Source: Ptiloglossa arizonensis (Eukaryota > Arthropoda > Insecta > Hymenoptera > Colletidae). From it: a stretch of DNA of 64,000 nucleotides. The notes under the pieces were generated by a model. It made no database searches. It was given only the letters and a program-made list of their open reading frames with translations, and had not been told where the DNA came from. The translations under genes and the position numbers were made by a program. Positions 52,086 to 63,513 of the stretch are shown piece by piece. The stretch lies in assembly GCF_051014685.1 (NCBI RefSeq), contig NW_027478756.1:186001-250000 (forward strand), in the 5' to 3' direction. Position 1 is the first letter of the stretch. Each line of letters opens with the position of its first letter.

Positions 52086-54200
52086 TTTTCCCCTTGGCCA
52101 TTGTAGTTATTGGTTTCAAGTATCAGACATGCGAAAATTTTGATGGTTTCTCAACCATTCCATTACTTCAAACTCCCATATCACGCGAACGGATTGACGA
52201 ACTCGAGAAATTCCTATTGCATCTGAAAGCAGAAACTCGCCCGATTACAACGGTATGTGTATTTTTGCCCTAGGCCATAGTAGTTATTGGTTTCGAGTAT
52301 CAGACATGCGAAAATTTTAATGGTTTCTTAACCGTTCCTTAAATTCAAACTCCCATATCTCGGGAATGGATCGACGAACTCAAGAAATTCATGTTGCATC
52401 TGAAAGCAGAAACTCGCCCGATTACAATGGCGTGTGTACTTTTCCCATAGGCCATTCCAGTTATTGGTTTCGAGTATCAGAGCAGCGAAAATTTTGATGG
52501 TTTCTCAACCATTCCTTAACTTCAAACTCCCATATCTCGCGAACGTTCTGACGAACTCGAGAAATTCTTGTGGCATCTGAAAGTAGAAACACGCCCGATT
52601 ACAACGGTATGTGTATTTTTGCCCTAGGCCATAGTAGTTATTGGTTTCGAGTATCAGACCAGCGAAATTTTTGATGGTTTCTCAACCATTCCTTAACTTC
52701 AAACTCCCATATCTCGCGAACGGTTTGACGAACTCGAGAAACTCCTGTTGCATCTGAAAGTAGAAACTCGCCCGCTTACAATGGTGTGTGTACTTTTCCC
52801 CTAGGCCATTCCAGTTATTGGTTTCGAGTATCAGACCAGCGAAATTTTTGATGGTTTCTCAACCATTCCTTAACTTCAAACTCCCATATCTCGCGAACGG
52901 ATTGACGAACTCGAGAAATTCCTGTTGCATCTGAAAGTAGAAACACGCCCGATTTCAGTGGTGTGTGTACTTTTCCCCTAGGCCATTCCAGTTATTGGTT
53001 TCGAGTATCAGACTTGCGAAAATTTTGATGGTTTCTCAACCATTCCTTAACTTCGAACTCCCATTTCTCGCGAACGGATTCACGAACTCGAGAAATTCCT
53101 GTTGCATCTGAAAGTAGAAACTCGCACGATTACAATTGCATGTGTATTTTTCCCCTAGGCCTTTGTAGTTATTGGTTTCGGGAATCAGACTTGCGAAAAT
53201 TTTGATGGTTTCTCAACCATTCCTTCACTTCTAACTCCCATATCTGGCGAACGGATTGGCGATCTCGAGACATTCCTGTTGCATCTGAAAGTAGAAACAC
53301 GCCCGATTACAGTGGTGTGTGTACTTTTCCCCTAGGCCATTCCAGTTATTGGTTTCGAGTATCAGACCAGCGAAATTTTTGATGGTTTCTCAACCATTCC
53401 TTAACTTAAAAGTCCCATTTCTCGCGAACGGATTGACGAACTCGAGAAATTCCTGTTGCATCTGAAAGTAGAAACTCGCACGATTACAACGGTATGTGTA
53501 TTTTTGCCCTAGGCCATAGTAGTTATTGGTTTCGAGTATCAGACTTGTGAAAATTTTGATGGTTTCTCAACCATTCCTTAATTTCAAACTCCCATATCTA
53601 GCGAACGATTTGACGAACTCGTGAAATTCCTGTTGCATCGGAAAGTAGAAACTCGCCCCATTACAATGGTGTGTGTACTTTTCCCCTAGGCCATTCCTGT
53701 TATTGGTTTCGAGTATCAGACCAGCGAAATTTTTGATGGTTTCTCAGCCATTCCTTAACTTCAAACTCCCATATCTCGCGAACGGATTGACGAACTCGAG
53801 AAATTCCTGTTGCATCTGAAAGTAGAAACACGCCCGATTACAGTGGTGTGTGTAGTTTTCCCCTAGGCCATTCCAGTTATTGGTTTCGAGTATCAGACCA
53901 GCGAAATTTTTGATGGTTTCCAACCATTCCTTAACTTCAAACTCCCATATCTCGCGAACGGATTGACGAACTCGAGAAATTCCTGTTGCATCTGAAAGTA
54001 GAAACTCGCCCGATTACAATGGTGAGTGTACTTTTCCCCTAGGCCATAGTAGTTATTGGTTTCGATTATCAGACTTGCGAAAATTTTGATGGTTTCTCAA
54101 CCATTCCTTCATTTCAAACTCCCATATCTGGCGAACGGATTGACGAACTCGAGAAATTCCTGTTGCATCTGAAAGTAGAAACTCGCCCGAATACAGCGGT
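52086..54200 (+). repeat. Ordinary satellite segment, no long duplication seen
   Basis: About 12 monomers, mostly of the CATTCCAG / CAGACCAGCG type with GCGAAATTTTTGATGG. Small private changes include TTCATGTTGCATC near 52388, CGAACGTTCTGACG near 52540, and a 1-bp deletion TGGTTTCCAACC near 53917. I found no collinear long partner elsewhere in the window and no gene. Confidence 0.7.
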
Positions 54201-57200
54201 AAGTGTACTTTTGCCCTAGGCCATAGTTGTTATTGGTTTCGAGTATCATGGTTGCGAATATTTTGATGGTTTCTGAACCATTCCTTAATTTCAAACTCCC
54301 ATATCTCGCGAACGGATTGACGATCTCGAGAAATTCCTGTTGCATCTGAAAGTAGAAACTCAACCGATTATAGCGGTAAGTGTACTTTTGCCATAGGCCA
54401 TAGTAGTTATTGGTATCGAGTATCAGAGTTGCGAATATTTTGATGGTTTCTCAACCATTCCTTAATTTCAAACTCCCATATCTCGCGAACGGATTGACGA
54501 TCTCGAGAAATTCCTGTTGCATCTGAAAGTAGAAACACGCCCGATTGCAGTGGTGTGTGTAGTTTTCCCCTAGGCCATTCCAGTTATTGGTTTCGAGTAT
54601 CAGACCAGCGAAATTTTTGATGGTTTCCGACCATTCCTTAACTTCATACTCCCATATCTCGCGAACGGATTGATGAACTCGAGAAATTCCTGTTGCATCT
54701 GAAAGTAGAAACACGCCCGATTGCAGTGGTGTGTGTACTTTTCCCCTAGGCCATTTCAGTTATTGGTTTCGAGTATCAGACCAGCGAAATTTTTGATGGT
54801 TTCTCAACCATTCCTTAATTTCGAACTCCCATATCTCGCGAACGGAATCGCGAACTCGAGAAATTCCTGTTGCACCTGAAAGTAGAAACTCGCCTGAATA
54901 CAGCGGTAAGTGTACTTTTCCCCTAGGCCATTCCAGTTATTGGTTTCGAGTATCAGACCAGCGAAATTTTTGATGGTTTCTCAACAATTCCTAAACTTCA
55001 AACTCCCATATCTCGCGAACGGATTGACGATCTCGAGAAATTCCTGTTGCATCTGAAAGTAGAAACACGCCTGATTGCAGTGGTGTGTGTACTTTTCCCC
55101 TAGGGCATTCCATTTATTGGTTTCGAGTATCAGACCAGCGAAAATTTTGATGGTTTCTCAACCATTCCTTCACTTCAAACTCCCATATCTCGCGTACGGT
55201 TTGACGAACTCGAGAAATTCCTGTTGCATCTGAAAGTAGAAACTCGCCCGATTACAATGGTGTGTGTACTTGTCCCCTAGGCCATTCCAGTTATTGGTTT
55301 CGAGTATCAGACCAGCGAAATTTTTGATGGTTTCTCAACCATTCCTTAACTTCGAACTCCCATATCTCTCGAACGGATTGACGATCTCGAGAAATTCCTG
55401 TTGCATGTGAAAGTAGAAACTCGCCCGAATACAGCGGTAAGTGTACTTTTGCCCTAGGCCATAGTAGTTATTGGTTTCGAGTATCATGGTTTCGAATATT
55501 TTGATGGTTTCTCAACCATTCCTTAATTTCAAACTCCCATATCTCGCGAACGGATTGACGATCCCGAGAAATTCCTGTTGCATCTGAAAGTAGAAACTCG
55601 CCCGATTACAGCGGTGTGTGTATTTTTGCCCTAGGCCATAGTAGATATTGGTTTCGAGTATCATGGTTGCGAAAATTTTGATGGTTTTTCAATCATTCCT
55701 TAACCTCGAACTCCCATATTTGGCGAACGGATTGACGATCTCGAGAAATTCCTGTTGCATCTGAAAGTAGAGACACGCCCGATTACAGTGGTGTGAGTAC
55801 TTTTCCCCTAGGCCATTCCACTTATTGGTTTCGAGTATCAGACCAGCGAAAATTTTGATGCTTTCTAAACCATTCCACAACTTCAAACTCCCATATCTCG
55901 CGAACGGATTGACGAACTTGAGAAATTCCTGTTGCATCTGAAAGTAGAAACTCGGACGATTACAACGGCATGTGTATTTTTCCCCTAGGCCTTTGTAGTT
56001 ATTGGTTTCGGGAATCAGACTTGCGAAAACTTTGATGGTTTCTCAACCATTTCTTAATTTCAAACTCCTATATCTCGCGAGCGGATTGACGATCTCGAGA
56101 AATTCCTCTTGCATCTGAAAGTAGAAACACGCCCGATTGCAGTGGTGTGTGTACTTTTCCCCTAGGCCATTCCAGTTATTGGTTTCGAGTATCAGACCAT
56201 CGAAAATTTTGATGGTTTCTCAACCATTCCTTAACTTCAAACTCCCATATCTCGCGAACGGTTTGACGAACTCGAGAAATTCCTGTTGCATCTGAAAGTA
56301 GAAACTCGCCCGATTACAGCGGTGTGTGTATTTTTTCCCTAGGCCATAGTATTTATTGGTTTCGAGTATCAGGGTTGCAAAAATTTTGATGGTTTCTCAA
56401 CCATTCCTTAACTTCGAACTCCCATATCTCTCGAACGGATTGACGAACTCGAGAAATTCCTGTTGCATATGAAAGTAGAAACTCGCACGATTACAACGGC
56501 ATGTGTATTTTTTCCCTAGGCCATTCCAGTTATTGGTTTCGAGTATCAGACCAGCGAAATTTTTGATGGTTTCTCAACCATTCCTTAACTTAAAACTCCC
56601 ATATATCGCGAACCGATTGACGATCACGAGAAATTCCTGTTGCATCTGAAAGTAGAAACTCGCCAGATTACAGCGGTGTGTGTATTTTTGCCCTAGGCCA
56701 TAATAGATATTGGTTTCGAGTATCATGGTTGCGAAAATTTTGATGGATTCTCAACCATTCCTTAACTTCGAACTCCCATATCTCGCGAACGGATTGACGA
56801 ACTCGAGAAATTCCTGTTGCATCTGAAAGTAGAAACTCGCCCGATTACAGCGGTGTGTGTATTTTTGCCCTAGGCCATAGTATTTATTGGTTTCGAGTAT
56901 CAGGGTTGCAAAAATTTTGATGGTTTCTCAACCATTCCTTAACTTCGAACTCCCATATTTCGCGAACGGATTCTCGAACTTGAGAAATTCCTGTTGCATC
57001 TGAAAGTAGAAACTCGCACGATTACAACGGCATGTGTATTTTTCCCCTTGGCCTTTGTAGTTATTGGTTTCGGGAATCAGACTTGCGAAAATTTTGATGG
57101 TTTCTCAACCATTCCTTAACTTCTAACCCCCATATCTCGCGAACGGATTGACGATCTCGAGAAATTCCTGTTGCATCTGAAAGTAGAAACTGGCCCGATT

Positions 57201-59625
57201 ACAGCGGTGTGTGTATTTTTGCCCTAGGCCATAGTAGATATTGGTTTCGAGTATCATGGTTGCGAAAATTTTGATGGATTCTCAACCATTCCTTAACTTC
57301 GAACTCCCATATCTCGCGAACGGATTGACGATCTCGAGAAATTCCTGTTGCATCTGAAAGTAGAGACACGCCCGATTACAGTGGTGTGTGTACTTTTCCC
57401 CTAGGCCATTCCAGTTATTGGTTTCGAGTATCCGACCAGCGAAAATTTTGATGCTTTCTGAACCATTCCACAACTTCAAACTCCCATATCTCGCGAACGG
57501 ATTGACGAACTTGAGAAATTCCTGTTGCATCTGAAAGTAGAAACTCGCACGATTACAATGGTGTGTGTACTTTTCCCCTAGGCCATTCCAGTTATTGGTT
57601 TCGAGTATCAGACCAGCGAAAATTTTGATGCTTTCTGAACCATTCCACAACTTCAAACTCCCATATCTCGCGAACGGATTGACGAACTCGAGAAATTCCT
57701 GTTGCATCTGAAAGTAGAAACTCGCCCGAATACAGCGGTAAGTGTACTTTTGCCCTAGGCCATAGTAGTTATTGGTTTCGAGTATCAGGGTTGCGAATAT
57801 TTTGATGGTTTCTCAACCATTCCTTAATTTCAAACTCCCATATCTCGCGAACGGATTGACGATCTCGAGAAATTCCTGTTGCATCTGAAAGTAGAAACTC
57901 GCCCGATTACAGGTGGTGTGTGTATTTTTGCCCTAGGCCATAGTAGGTATTGGTTTCGAGTATCATGGTTGCGAAAATTTTGATGGTTTCTCAACCATTC
58001 CTTAACTTCGAACTCCCATATCTCGCGAACGGATTGACGAACTCGAGAAATTCCTGTTCCATCTGAAAGTAGAAACTCGCACGATTACAACGGTATGTGT
58101 ATTTTTCCCCTAGGCCATTCCAGTTATTGGTTTCGAGTATCATGGTTGCGAAAATTTTGATGGTTTCTCAACCATTCCTTAACTTCGAATTCCCATATCT
58201 CGCGAACGGATTGACGAACTCGAGAAATTCCTGTTCCATCTGAAAGTAGAAACTCGCACGATTACAACGGTATGTGTATTTTTCCCCTAGGCCATTCCAG
58301 TTATTGGTTTCGAGTATCACGGTTGCGAAAATTTTGATGGTTTCTCAACCATTCCTTAACTTCTAACTCCCATATCTGGCGAACGGATTGACGAACTCGA
58401 GAAATTCCTGTTGCATCTGAAAGTAGAAACTCGCCCGAATACAGCGGTAAGTGTACTTTTGCCCTAGGCCATAGTAGTTATTGGTTTCGAGTATCAGGGT
58501 TGCGAATATTTTGATGGTTTCTCAACCATTCTTTAATTTCAAACTCCCATATCTCGCGAACGGATTGACGATCTCGAGAAATTCCTGTTGCATCTGAAAG
58601 TAGAAACTCGCCCGATTACAGCGGTGTGTGTATTTTTGCCCTAGGCCATAGTAGATATTCGTTTCGAGTATCATGGTTGCGAAAATTTTGATGGTTTCTC
58701 AACCATTCCTTAACTTCGAACTCCCATATCTCGCGAACGGATTGACGAACTCGAGAAATTCCTGTTCCATCTGAAAGTAGAAACTCGCACGATTACAACG
58801 GTATGTGTATTTTTCCCCTAGGCCATTCCAGTTATTGGTTTCGAGGATCAGACCAGCGAAAATTTTGATGCTTTCTCAACCATTCCTTAACTTCAAACTC
58901 CCATATCTCGCGAACGGATTGACGAACTCGAGAAATTCCTGTTGCATCTGAAAGTAGAAACTCGTCCGATTACAATGGTGAGTGTACTTTTCCCCTAGGC
59001 CATAGTATTTATTGGTTTCGAGTCTCAGGGTTGCGAAAATTTTGATGGTTTCTCAATCATTCCTTAACTTCGAACTCCCATATCTCGCGAACGGATTCAC
59101 GAACTCGAGAAATTCCTGTTGCACCTGAAAGTAGAAACTCGCACGGTTACAACTGCATGTGAATTTTTCCCCTAGGCCTTTGTAGTTATTGGTTTCGGGA
59201 ATCAGACTTGCGAAAATTTTGATGGTTTCTCAACCATTCCTTCACTTCTAACTCCCATATCTGGCGAACGGATTGACGATCTCGAGAAATTCCTGTTGCA
59301 TTTGAAAGTAGAAACACGCCCGATTACAGTGGTGTGTGTACTTTTCCCCTAGGCCATTCCAGTTATTGGTTTCGAATATCAGACCAGCGAAAATTTTGAT
59401 GCTTTCTCAACTATTCCGCAACTTCAAACTCCCATATCTCGCGAACGGATTGACGAACTCGAGAAATTCCTGTTGCATCTGAAAGTAGAAACTCGCCCGA
59501 ATACAGCGGTAAGTGTACTTTTCCCCTAGGCCATTCCAGTTATTGGTTTCGAGTATCAGACCAGCGAAATTTTTGATGGTTTCTCAACCGTTCCTTAACT
59601 TCAAACTCCCATATCTCGCGAACGG
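54201..59625 (+). repeat. Satellite domain with ATCATGGTTGCG and GGTAAGTG variants
   Basis: About 31 monomers. A diagnostic state, ATCATGGTTGCG (or ATCAGGGTTGCG with GAATATTTTGATGG), is seen near 54246, 55668, 56722, 57251, 57961, 58139 and 58672. It is often paired with GTAGATATTGG and with CGAATACAGCGGTAAGTG monomers (54187, 55429, 57724, 58434). Near-identical adjacent monomers begin at 58036 and 58213. The TCTGAACC and GATGCTTTC changes near 57.4-57.65 kb remove minus-strand stops and create the longest ORF of the window. No gene seen. Confidence 0.75.
57282..57707 (-). other. Fortuitous 141-codon open frame inside the satellite (not a gene)
   Basis: A 141-residue translation consisting of about 2.4 copies of a 59-residue repeat with blocks such as QQEFLEFVNPFARYGSLKL and ETNNWNGLGEKYTHHCNRA. 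The unit is 177 = 3 x 59, so this frame continues across monomers. The consensus has one stop in it per monomer (TGA, from TTCTCAACC on the plus strand). Here two consecutive monomers read TTCTGAACC, turning TGA into TCA. Related shorter frames elsewhere arise from TTCTCGACC (near 8090) and TTCCCAACC (near 14097 and 22076). No signal peptide, domain or stable start context is seen, so I do not regard it as coding. Confidence 0.85.
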
Positions 59626-60164
59626 ATTCACGATCTCGAGAAATTCCTGTTGCATCTGAAAGTAGAAACTCGCACGATTACAACGGCATGTGTATTTTTC
59701 CCCTAGGCCGTTGTAGTTATTGGTTTCGGGAATCAGACTTGCGAAAATTTTGATGGTTTCTCAAACATTCCTTAACTTCTAACCCCCATATCTCGCGAAC
59801 GGATTGACGATCTCGAGAAATTCCTGTTGCATCTGAAAGTAGAAACACGCCCGATTGCAGTGGTGTGTGTACTTTTCCCCTAGGCCATTCCAGTTATTGG
59901 TTTCGAGTATCAGACCAGCGAAATTTTTGATGGTTTCTCAACCATTCCTTAACTTCAAACTCCCATATCTCGCGAACGGATTGACGAACTCGAGAAATTC
60001 CTGTTGCATCTGAAAGTAGAAACTCGCCCGATTACAGCGGTGTGTGTATTTTTGCCCTAGGCCATAGTATTTATTGGTTTCGTGTATCAGGGTTGCAAAA
60101 ATTTTGATGGTTTCTCAACCATTCCTTAAGTTCGAACTCTCATATCTCGCGAACGGATTCACGA

Positions 60165-61440
60165 ACTCGAGAAATTCCTGTTGCATCTGAAAGTAGAAAC
60201 TCGCCCGATTACAATGGTGTGTGTACTTTTCCCCTAGGCCATTCCAGTTATTGGTTTCGAGTATCAGACCAGCGAAATTTTTGATGGTTTCTCAACCATT
60301 CCTTAACTTCAAACTCCCATATCTCGCGAACGGATGGACGAACTCGAGAAATTCCTGTTTCATCTGAAAGTAGAAATTCGCCCGATTACAACGGTATGTG
60401 TATTTTCCCCTAGGCCATTGTAGTTATTGGTTTCGAATATCAGACATGCGAAAATTTTGATGGTTTCTCAACCATTCCTTAACTTCAAACTCCCATATTA
60501 ATGGAACGGATTGACGAACTCGAGAAATTCCTATTGCATCTGAAAGCAGAAACTCGCCCGATTACATCGGTGTGTGCATTTTTGCCCTAGGCCATAGTAG
60601 TTATTGGTTTCGAGTATCAGACTTGCGAAAATTTTGATGGTTTCTCAACCATTCCTTAACTTCAAACTCCCATATTATGCGAACGGATTGACGAACTCGA
60701 GAAATTCCTATTGCATCTGAAAGCAGAAACTCGCCCGATTACATCGGTGTGTGCATTTTTGCCCTAGGCCATAGTAGTTATTGGTTTCGAGTATCAGACT
60801 TGCAAAAATTTTGATGGTTTCTCAACCATTCCTTAACTTCAAACTCCCATATCGCGCGAACGGATTGACGAACACGAGAAATTCCTACTGCATCTGACAG
60901 CAGAAACTCGCCCGATTTCAACGGTATGTTTACTTTTCCCCTAGGCCATTCCAGTTATTGGTTTCGAGTATCAGACCAGCGAAAATTTTGATGGTTTCTC
61001 AACCATTCCTTAATTTCAAACTCCCATATCTCGCGAACGGATTGACGAACTCGACAAGTTCTTCTTGCATCTGAAAGCAGAGACTCGCCCGATTACAACG
61101 GTATGTGTATTTTTCCCCTAGGCCATTGTAGTTATTGGTTTCGAGTATCAGACTTGCGAAAATTTTGATGGTTTCTCAACCATTCCTTAACTTCAAACTC
61201 CCATATCTTGCGAACGGATAGACGAACTCGAGAAATTCCTGTTTCATCTGAAAGTAGAAATTCGCCCGGTTACAACGGTATGTGTATTTTTCCCATAGGC
61301 CATTGTAGTTATTGGTTTCGAGTATCAGACTTGCGAAAATTTTGATGGTTTCTCAACCATTCCTTAATTTCAAACTTCCATATCTCGCGAACGGATTGAC
61401 GAACTCCCGAAGTTCCTGTTGCTTCTGAAAGTAGAAACTC
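60165..61440 (+). repeat. 11-monomer-offset duplication, copy 1
   Basis: Pairs with 62111 onwards at offset 1946 (11 x 177 less one). Anchors: TTAATGGAACGG (60495/62441), TCGACAAGTTCTTC (about 61051/62997) and TCTTGCGAACGGATAG (about 61205/63151). After it, this copy holds one extra monomer with CGAAGTTCCTGTTGCTTC and CCTAACCCATAG, a haplotype also present near 12200 in block B copy 1. The offset then drops by 177, to 1769. Confidence 0.82.
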
Positions 61441-62110
61441 GCCCCATTACAATGGTGTGTGTACTTTTCCCCTAACCCATAGTAGTTATGGGATTCGAGT
61501 ATCAGACTTGCGAAAATTTTGATGGTTTGTCAACCACTCCTTCATTTCAAACTCCCATATCTCGCGAACGGATTGACGAACTCGAGAAATTCCTATTGCA
61601 ACTGAAAGTAGAAACTCGCCCGATTACAGCGGTGTGTGTATTTTTGCCCTAGGCCATAGTATTTATTGGTTTCGTGTATCAGGGTTGCAAAAATTTTGAT
61701 GGTTTCTCAACCATTCCTTAAGTTCGAACTCTCATATCTCGCGAACGGATTCACGAACTTGAGAAATTCCTGTTGCATCTGAAAGTAGAAACTCGCACGA
61801 TTACAACGGCATGTGTATTTTTCCCCTAGGCCTTTGTAGTTATTGGTTTCGGGAATCAGACTTGCGAAAATTTTGATGGTTTCTCAACCATTCCTTAACT
61901 TCTAACCCCCATATCTCGCGAACGGATTGACGATCTCGAGAAATTCCTGTGGCATCTGAAAGTAGAAACACGCCCGATTGCAGTGGTGTGTGTACTTTTC
62001 CCCTAGGCCATTCCATTTATTGGTTTCGAGTATCAGACCAGCGAAAATTTTGATGGTTTCTCAACCATTCCTTAACTTCAAACTCCCATATCTCGCGAAC
62101 GGTTTGACGA

Positions 62111-63300
62111 ACTCGAGAAATTCCTGTTGCATCTGAAAGTAGAAACTCGCCCGATTACAATGGTGTGTGTACTTTTCCCCTAGGCCATTCCAGTTATTGG
62201 TTTCGAGTATCAGACCAGCGAAATTTTTGATGGTTTCTCAACCATTCCTTAACTTCAAACTCCCATATCTCGCGAACGGATGGACGAACTCGAGAAATTC
62301 CTGTTTCATCTGAAAGTAGAAATTCGCCCGATTACAACGGTATGTGAATTTTCCCCTAGGCCATTGTAGTTATTGGTTTCGAATATCAGACATGCGAAAA
62401 TTTTGATGGTTTCTCAACCATTCCTTAACTTCAAACTCCCATATTAATGGAACGGATTGACGAACTCGAGAAATTCCTATTGCATCTGAAAGCAGAAACT
62501 CGCCCGATTACATCGGTGTGTGCATTTTTGCCCTAGGCCATAGTAGTTATTGGTTTCGAGTATCAGACTTGCGAAAATTTTGATGGTTTCTCAACCATTC
62601 CTTAACTTCAAACTCCCATATTATGCGAACGGATTGACGAACACGAGAAATTCCTATTGCATCTGAAAGCAGAAACTCGCCCGATTACATCGGTGTGTGC
62701 ATTTTTGCCCTAGGCCATAGTAGTTATTGGTTTCGAGTATCAGACTTGCAAAAATTTTGATGGTTTCTCAACCATTCCTTAACTTCAAACTCCCATATCG
62801 CGCGAACGGATTGACGAACACGAGAAATTCCTATTGCATCTGACAGCAGAAACTCGCCCGATTTCAACGGTATGTTTACTTTTCCCCTAGGCCATTCCAG
62901 TTATTGGTTTCGAGTATCAGACCAGCGAAAATTTTGATGGTTTCTCAACCATTCCTTAATTTCAAACTCCCATATCTCGCGAACGGATTGACGAACTCGA
63001 CAAGTTCTTCTTGCATCTGAAAGCAGAAACTCGCCCGATTACAACGGTATGTGTATTTTTCCCCTAGGCCATTGTAGTTATTGGTTTCGAGTATCAGACT
63101 TGCGAAAATTTTGATGGTTTCTCAACCGTTCCTTAACTTCAAACTCCCATATCTTGCGAACGGATAGACGAACTCGAGAAATTCCTGTTTCATCTGAAAG
63201 TAGAAATTCGCCCGGTTACAACGGTATGTGTATTTTTCCCATAGGCCATTGTAGTTATTGGTTTCGAGTATCAGACTTGCGAAAATTTTCATGGTTTGTC
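62111..63300 (+). repeat. 11-monomer-offset duplication, copy 2
   Basis: Second copy of 60165-61440. It is nearly identical, with single differences such as GACGAACACGAG for GACGAACTCGAG at about 62638 and TATGTGAATTTTCC near 62342. It lacks the CCTAACCCATAG monomer that follows copy 1, so AACCACTCCTTCATTTC lies at 63301 versus 61532. Confidence 0.82.
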
Positions 63301-63349
63301 AACCACTCCTTCATTTCAAACTCCCATATCTCGCGAACGGATTGACGAA

Positions 63350-63355
63350 CTCGAG
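63350..63355. other. CTCGAG palindrome (monomer 7-12)
   Basis: This 6-bp palindrome (XhoI site) occurs in most monomers. Frequent losses are CTCGGG (as near 8850 and 16810), ACGAG in the GACGAACACGAG subtype, and CTCGCG (as near 25470). Digestion with the matching enzyme should give a 177-bp ladder, with higher multiples wherever the site is lost, which is a simple physical check on the array. Confidence 0.95.
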
Positions 63356-63386
63356 AAATTCCTATTGCATCTGAAAGCAGAAACTC

Positions 63387-63403
63387 GCCCGATTACAACG
63401 GTA
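63387..63403 (-). other. CENP-B-box-like motif, degenerate (representative copy)
   Basis: Monomer positions 44-60 read GCCCGATTACAACGGTA. The reverse complement of the mammalian CENP-B box core is nCCCGnnTnnnnCGAAn. This monomer keeps CCCG, the T and the CG at the right spacing, 7 of the 9 constrained bases, and differs in the last two (GT instead of AA). Most monomers share this state, although the ACAATGGTG and ACAGTGGTG subtypes lose the C of CG. At 16845-16861 the copy ends CGGA and matches 8 of 9. What is seen is the resemblance; binding of any CENP-B-like or pogo-derived protein is only an inference, and the missing bases belong to the conserved TTCG half. Confidence 0.3.
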
Positions 63404-63421
63404 TGTGTATTTTTGCCCTAG
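63401..63421 (+). other. Splice-signal-like element: GTATGT ... pyrimidine tract ... TAG/G
   Basis: Monomer positions 58-78 begin GTATGT and end with a pyrimidine-rich run and TAG followed by G (here TTTTTGCCCTAG/G; many copies have TTTTTCCCCTAG/G). These resemble a 5' splice site and a 3' splice site. They are only 21 nt apart within one monomer, too short for an intron, but a donor in one monomer and the acceptor of the next would be about 198 nt apart. Some copies carry the stronger donor GTAAGT, for example at 57738-57743. It is common to the array and may be coincidental; no transcript evidence is available. Confidence 0.25.
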
Positions 63422-63422
63422 G
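63417..63422. other. CCTAGG palindrome (monomer 74-79)
   Basis: This palindrome (AvrII site) occurs in many monomers and is the second conserved palindrome of the unit. Variants that lose it mark subfamilies: CCTAGACC in the first 5 kb, CCTAGTCC in block C, CCTTGG, CCTATACC at 45-46 kb, CCTAACCC near 12268 and 61472, and CCACAAGG in block C. It also supplies the TAG stop in one plus-strand frame and the TAG/G of the acceptor-like element. Confidence 0.95.
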
Positions 63423-63458
63423 CCATAGTAGTTATTGGTTTCGAGTATCAGACTTGCG

Positions 63459-63483
63459 AAAATTTTGATGGTTTCTCAACCAT
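63459..63483. other. AAAATTTT palindrome and adjacent ATGGTT/AACCAT hairpin
   Basis: Monomer 116-123 is the self-complementary AAAATTTT, an AnTn tract of the type associated with intrinsic curvature. Two bases downstream, 125-140 forms a perfect 6-bp stem (ATGGTT with AACCAT) around a TCTC loop. The pair is present in a large share of monomers. The loop is variable (TGCT, TCTT, TTTC), and the stem is partly broken in the AATGGACTCTC subtype of the first 7 kb and in the GATGCTTTCTG subtype near 57.4-57.6 kb. Short dyads of this kind are frequent in centromeric satellites; a role here is an inference. Confidence 0.6.
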
Positions 63484-63507
63484 TCCTTAATTTCAAACTC
63501 CCATATC

Positions 63508-63513
63508 TCGCGA
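63508..63513. other. TCGCGA palindrome in CpG-rich segment (monomer 165-170)
   Basis: TCGCGAACGGATTGACG is among the best conserved stretches of the unit and carries four CpG in 17 bases, including the palindrome TCGCGA. Deviating subtypes read TTAATGGAACGG (near 11293, 11469, 19438, 60495, 62441) and TTATGCGAACGG (near 60673, 62620, 63857). The high conservation next to the GACGAACTCGAG landmark makes monomer positions 160 through 12 the most constant part of the repeat by eye. Confidence 0.7.

Noticed and set aside
63436..63450. GGTTTCGAGTATC resembling an RNA polymerase III B box (GGTTCGANNCC)
   Set aside because: It has an extra T, no matching A box at proper distance, no T-run terminator in a consistent place, and no tRNA or SINE secondary structure.
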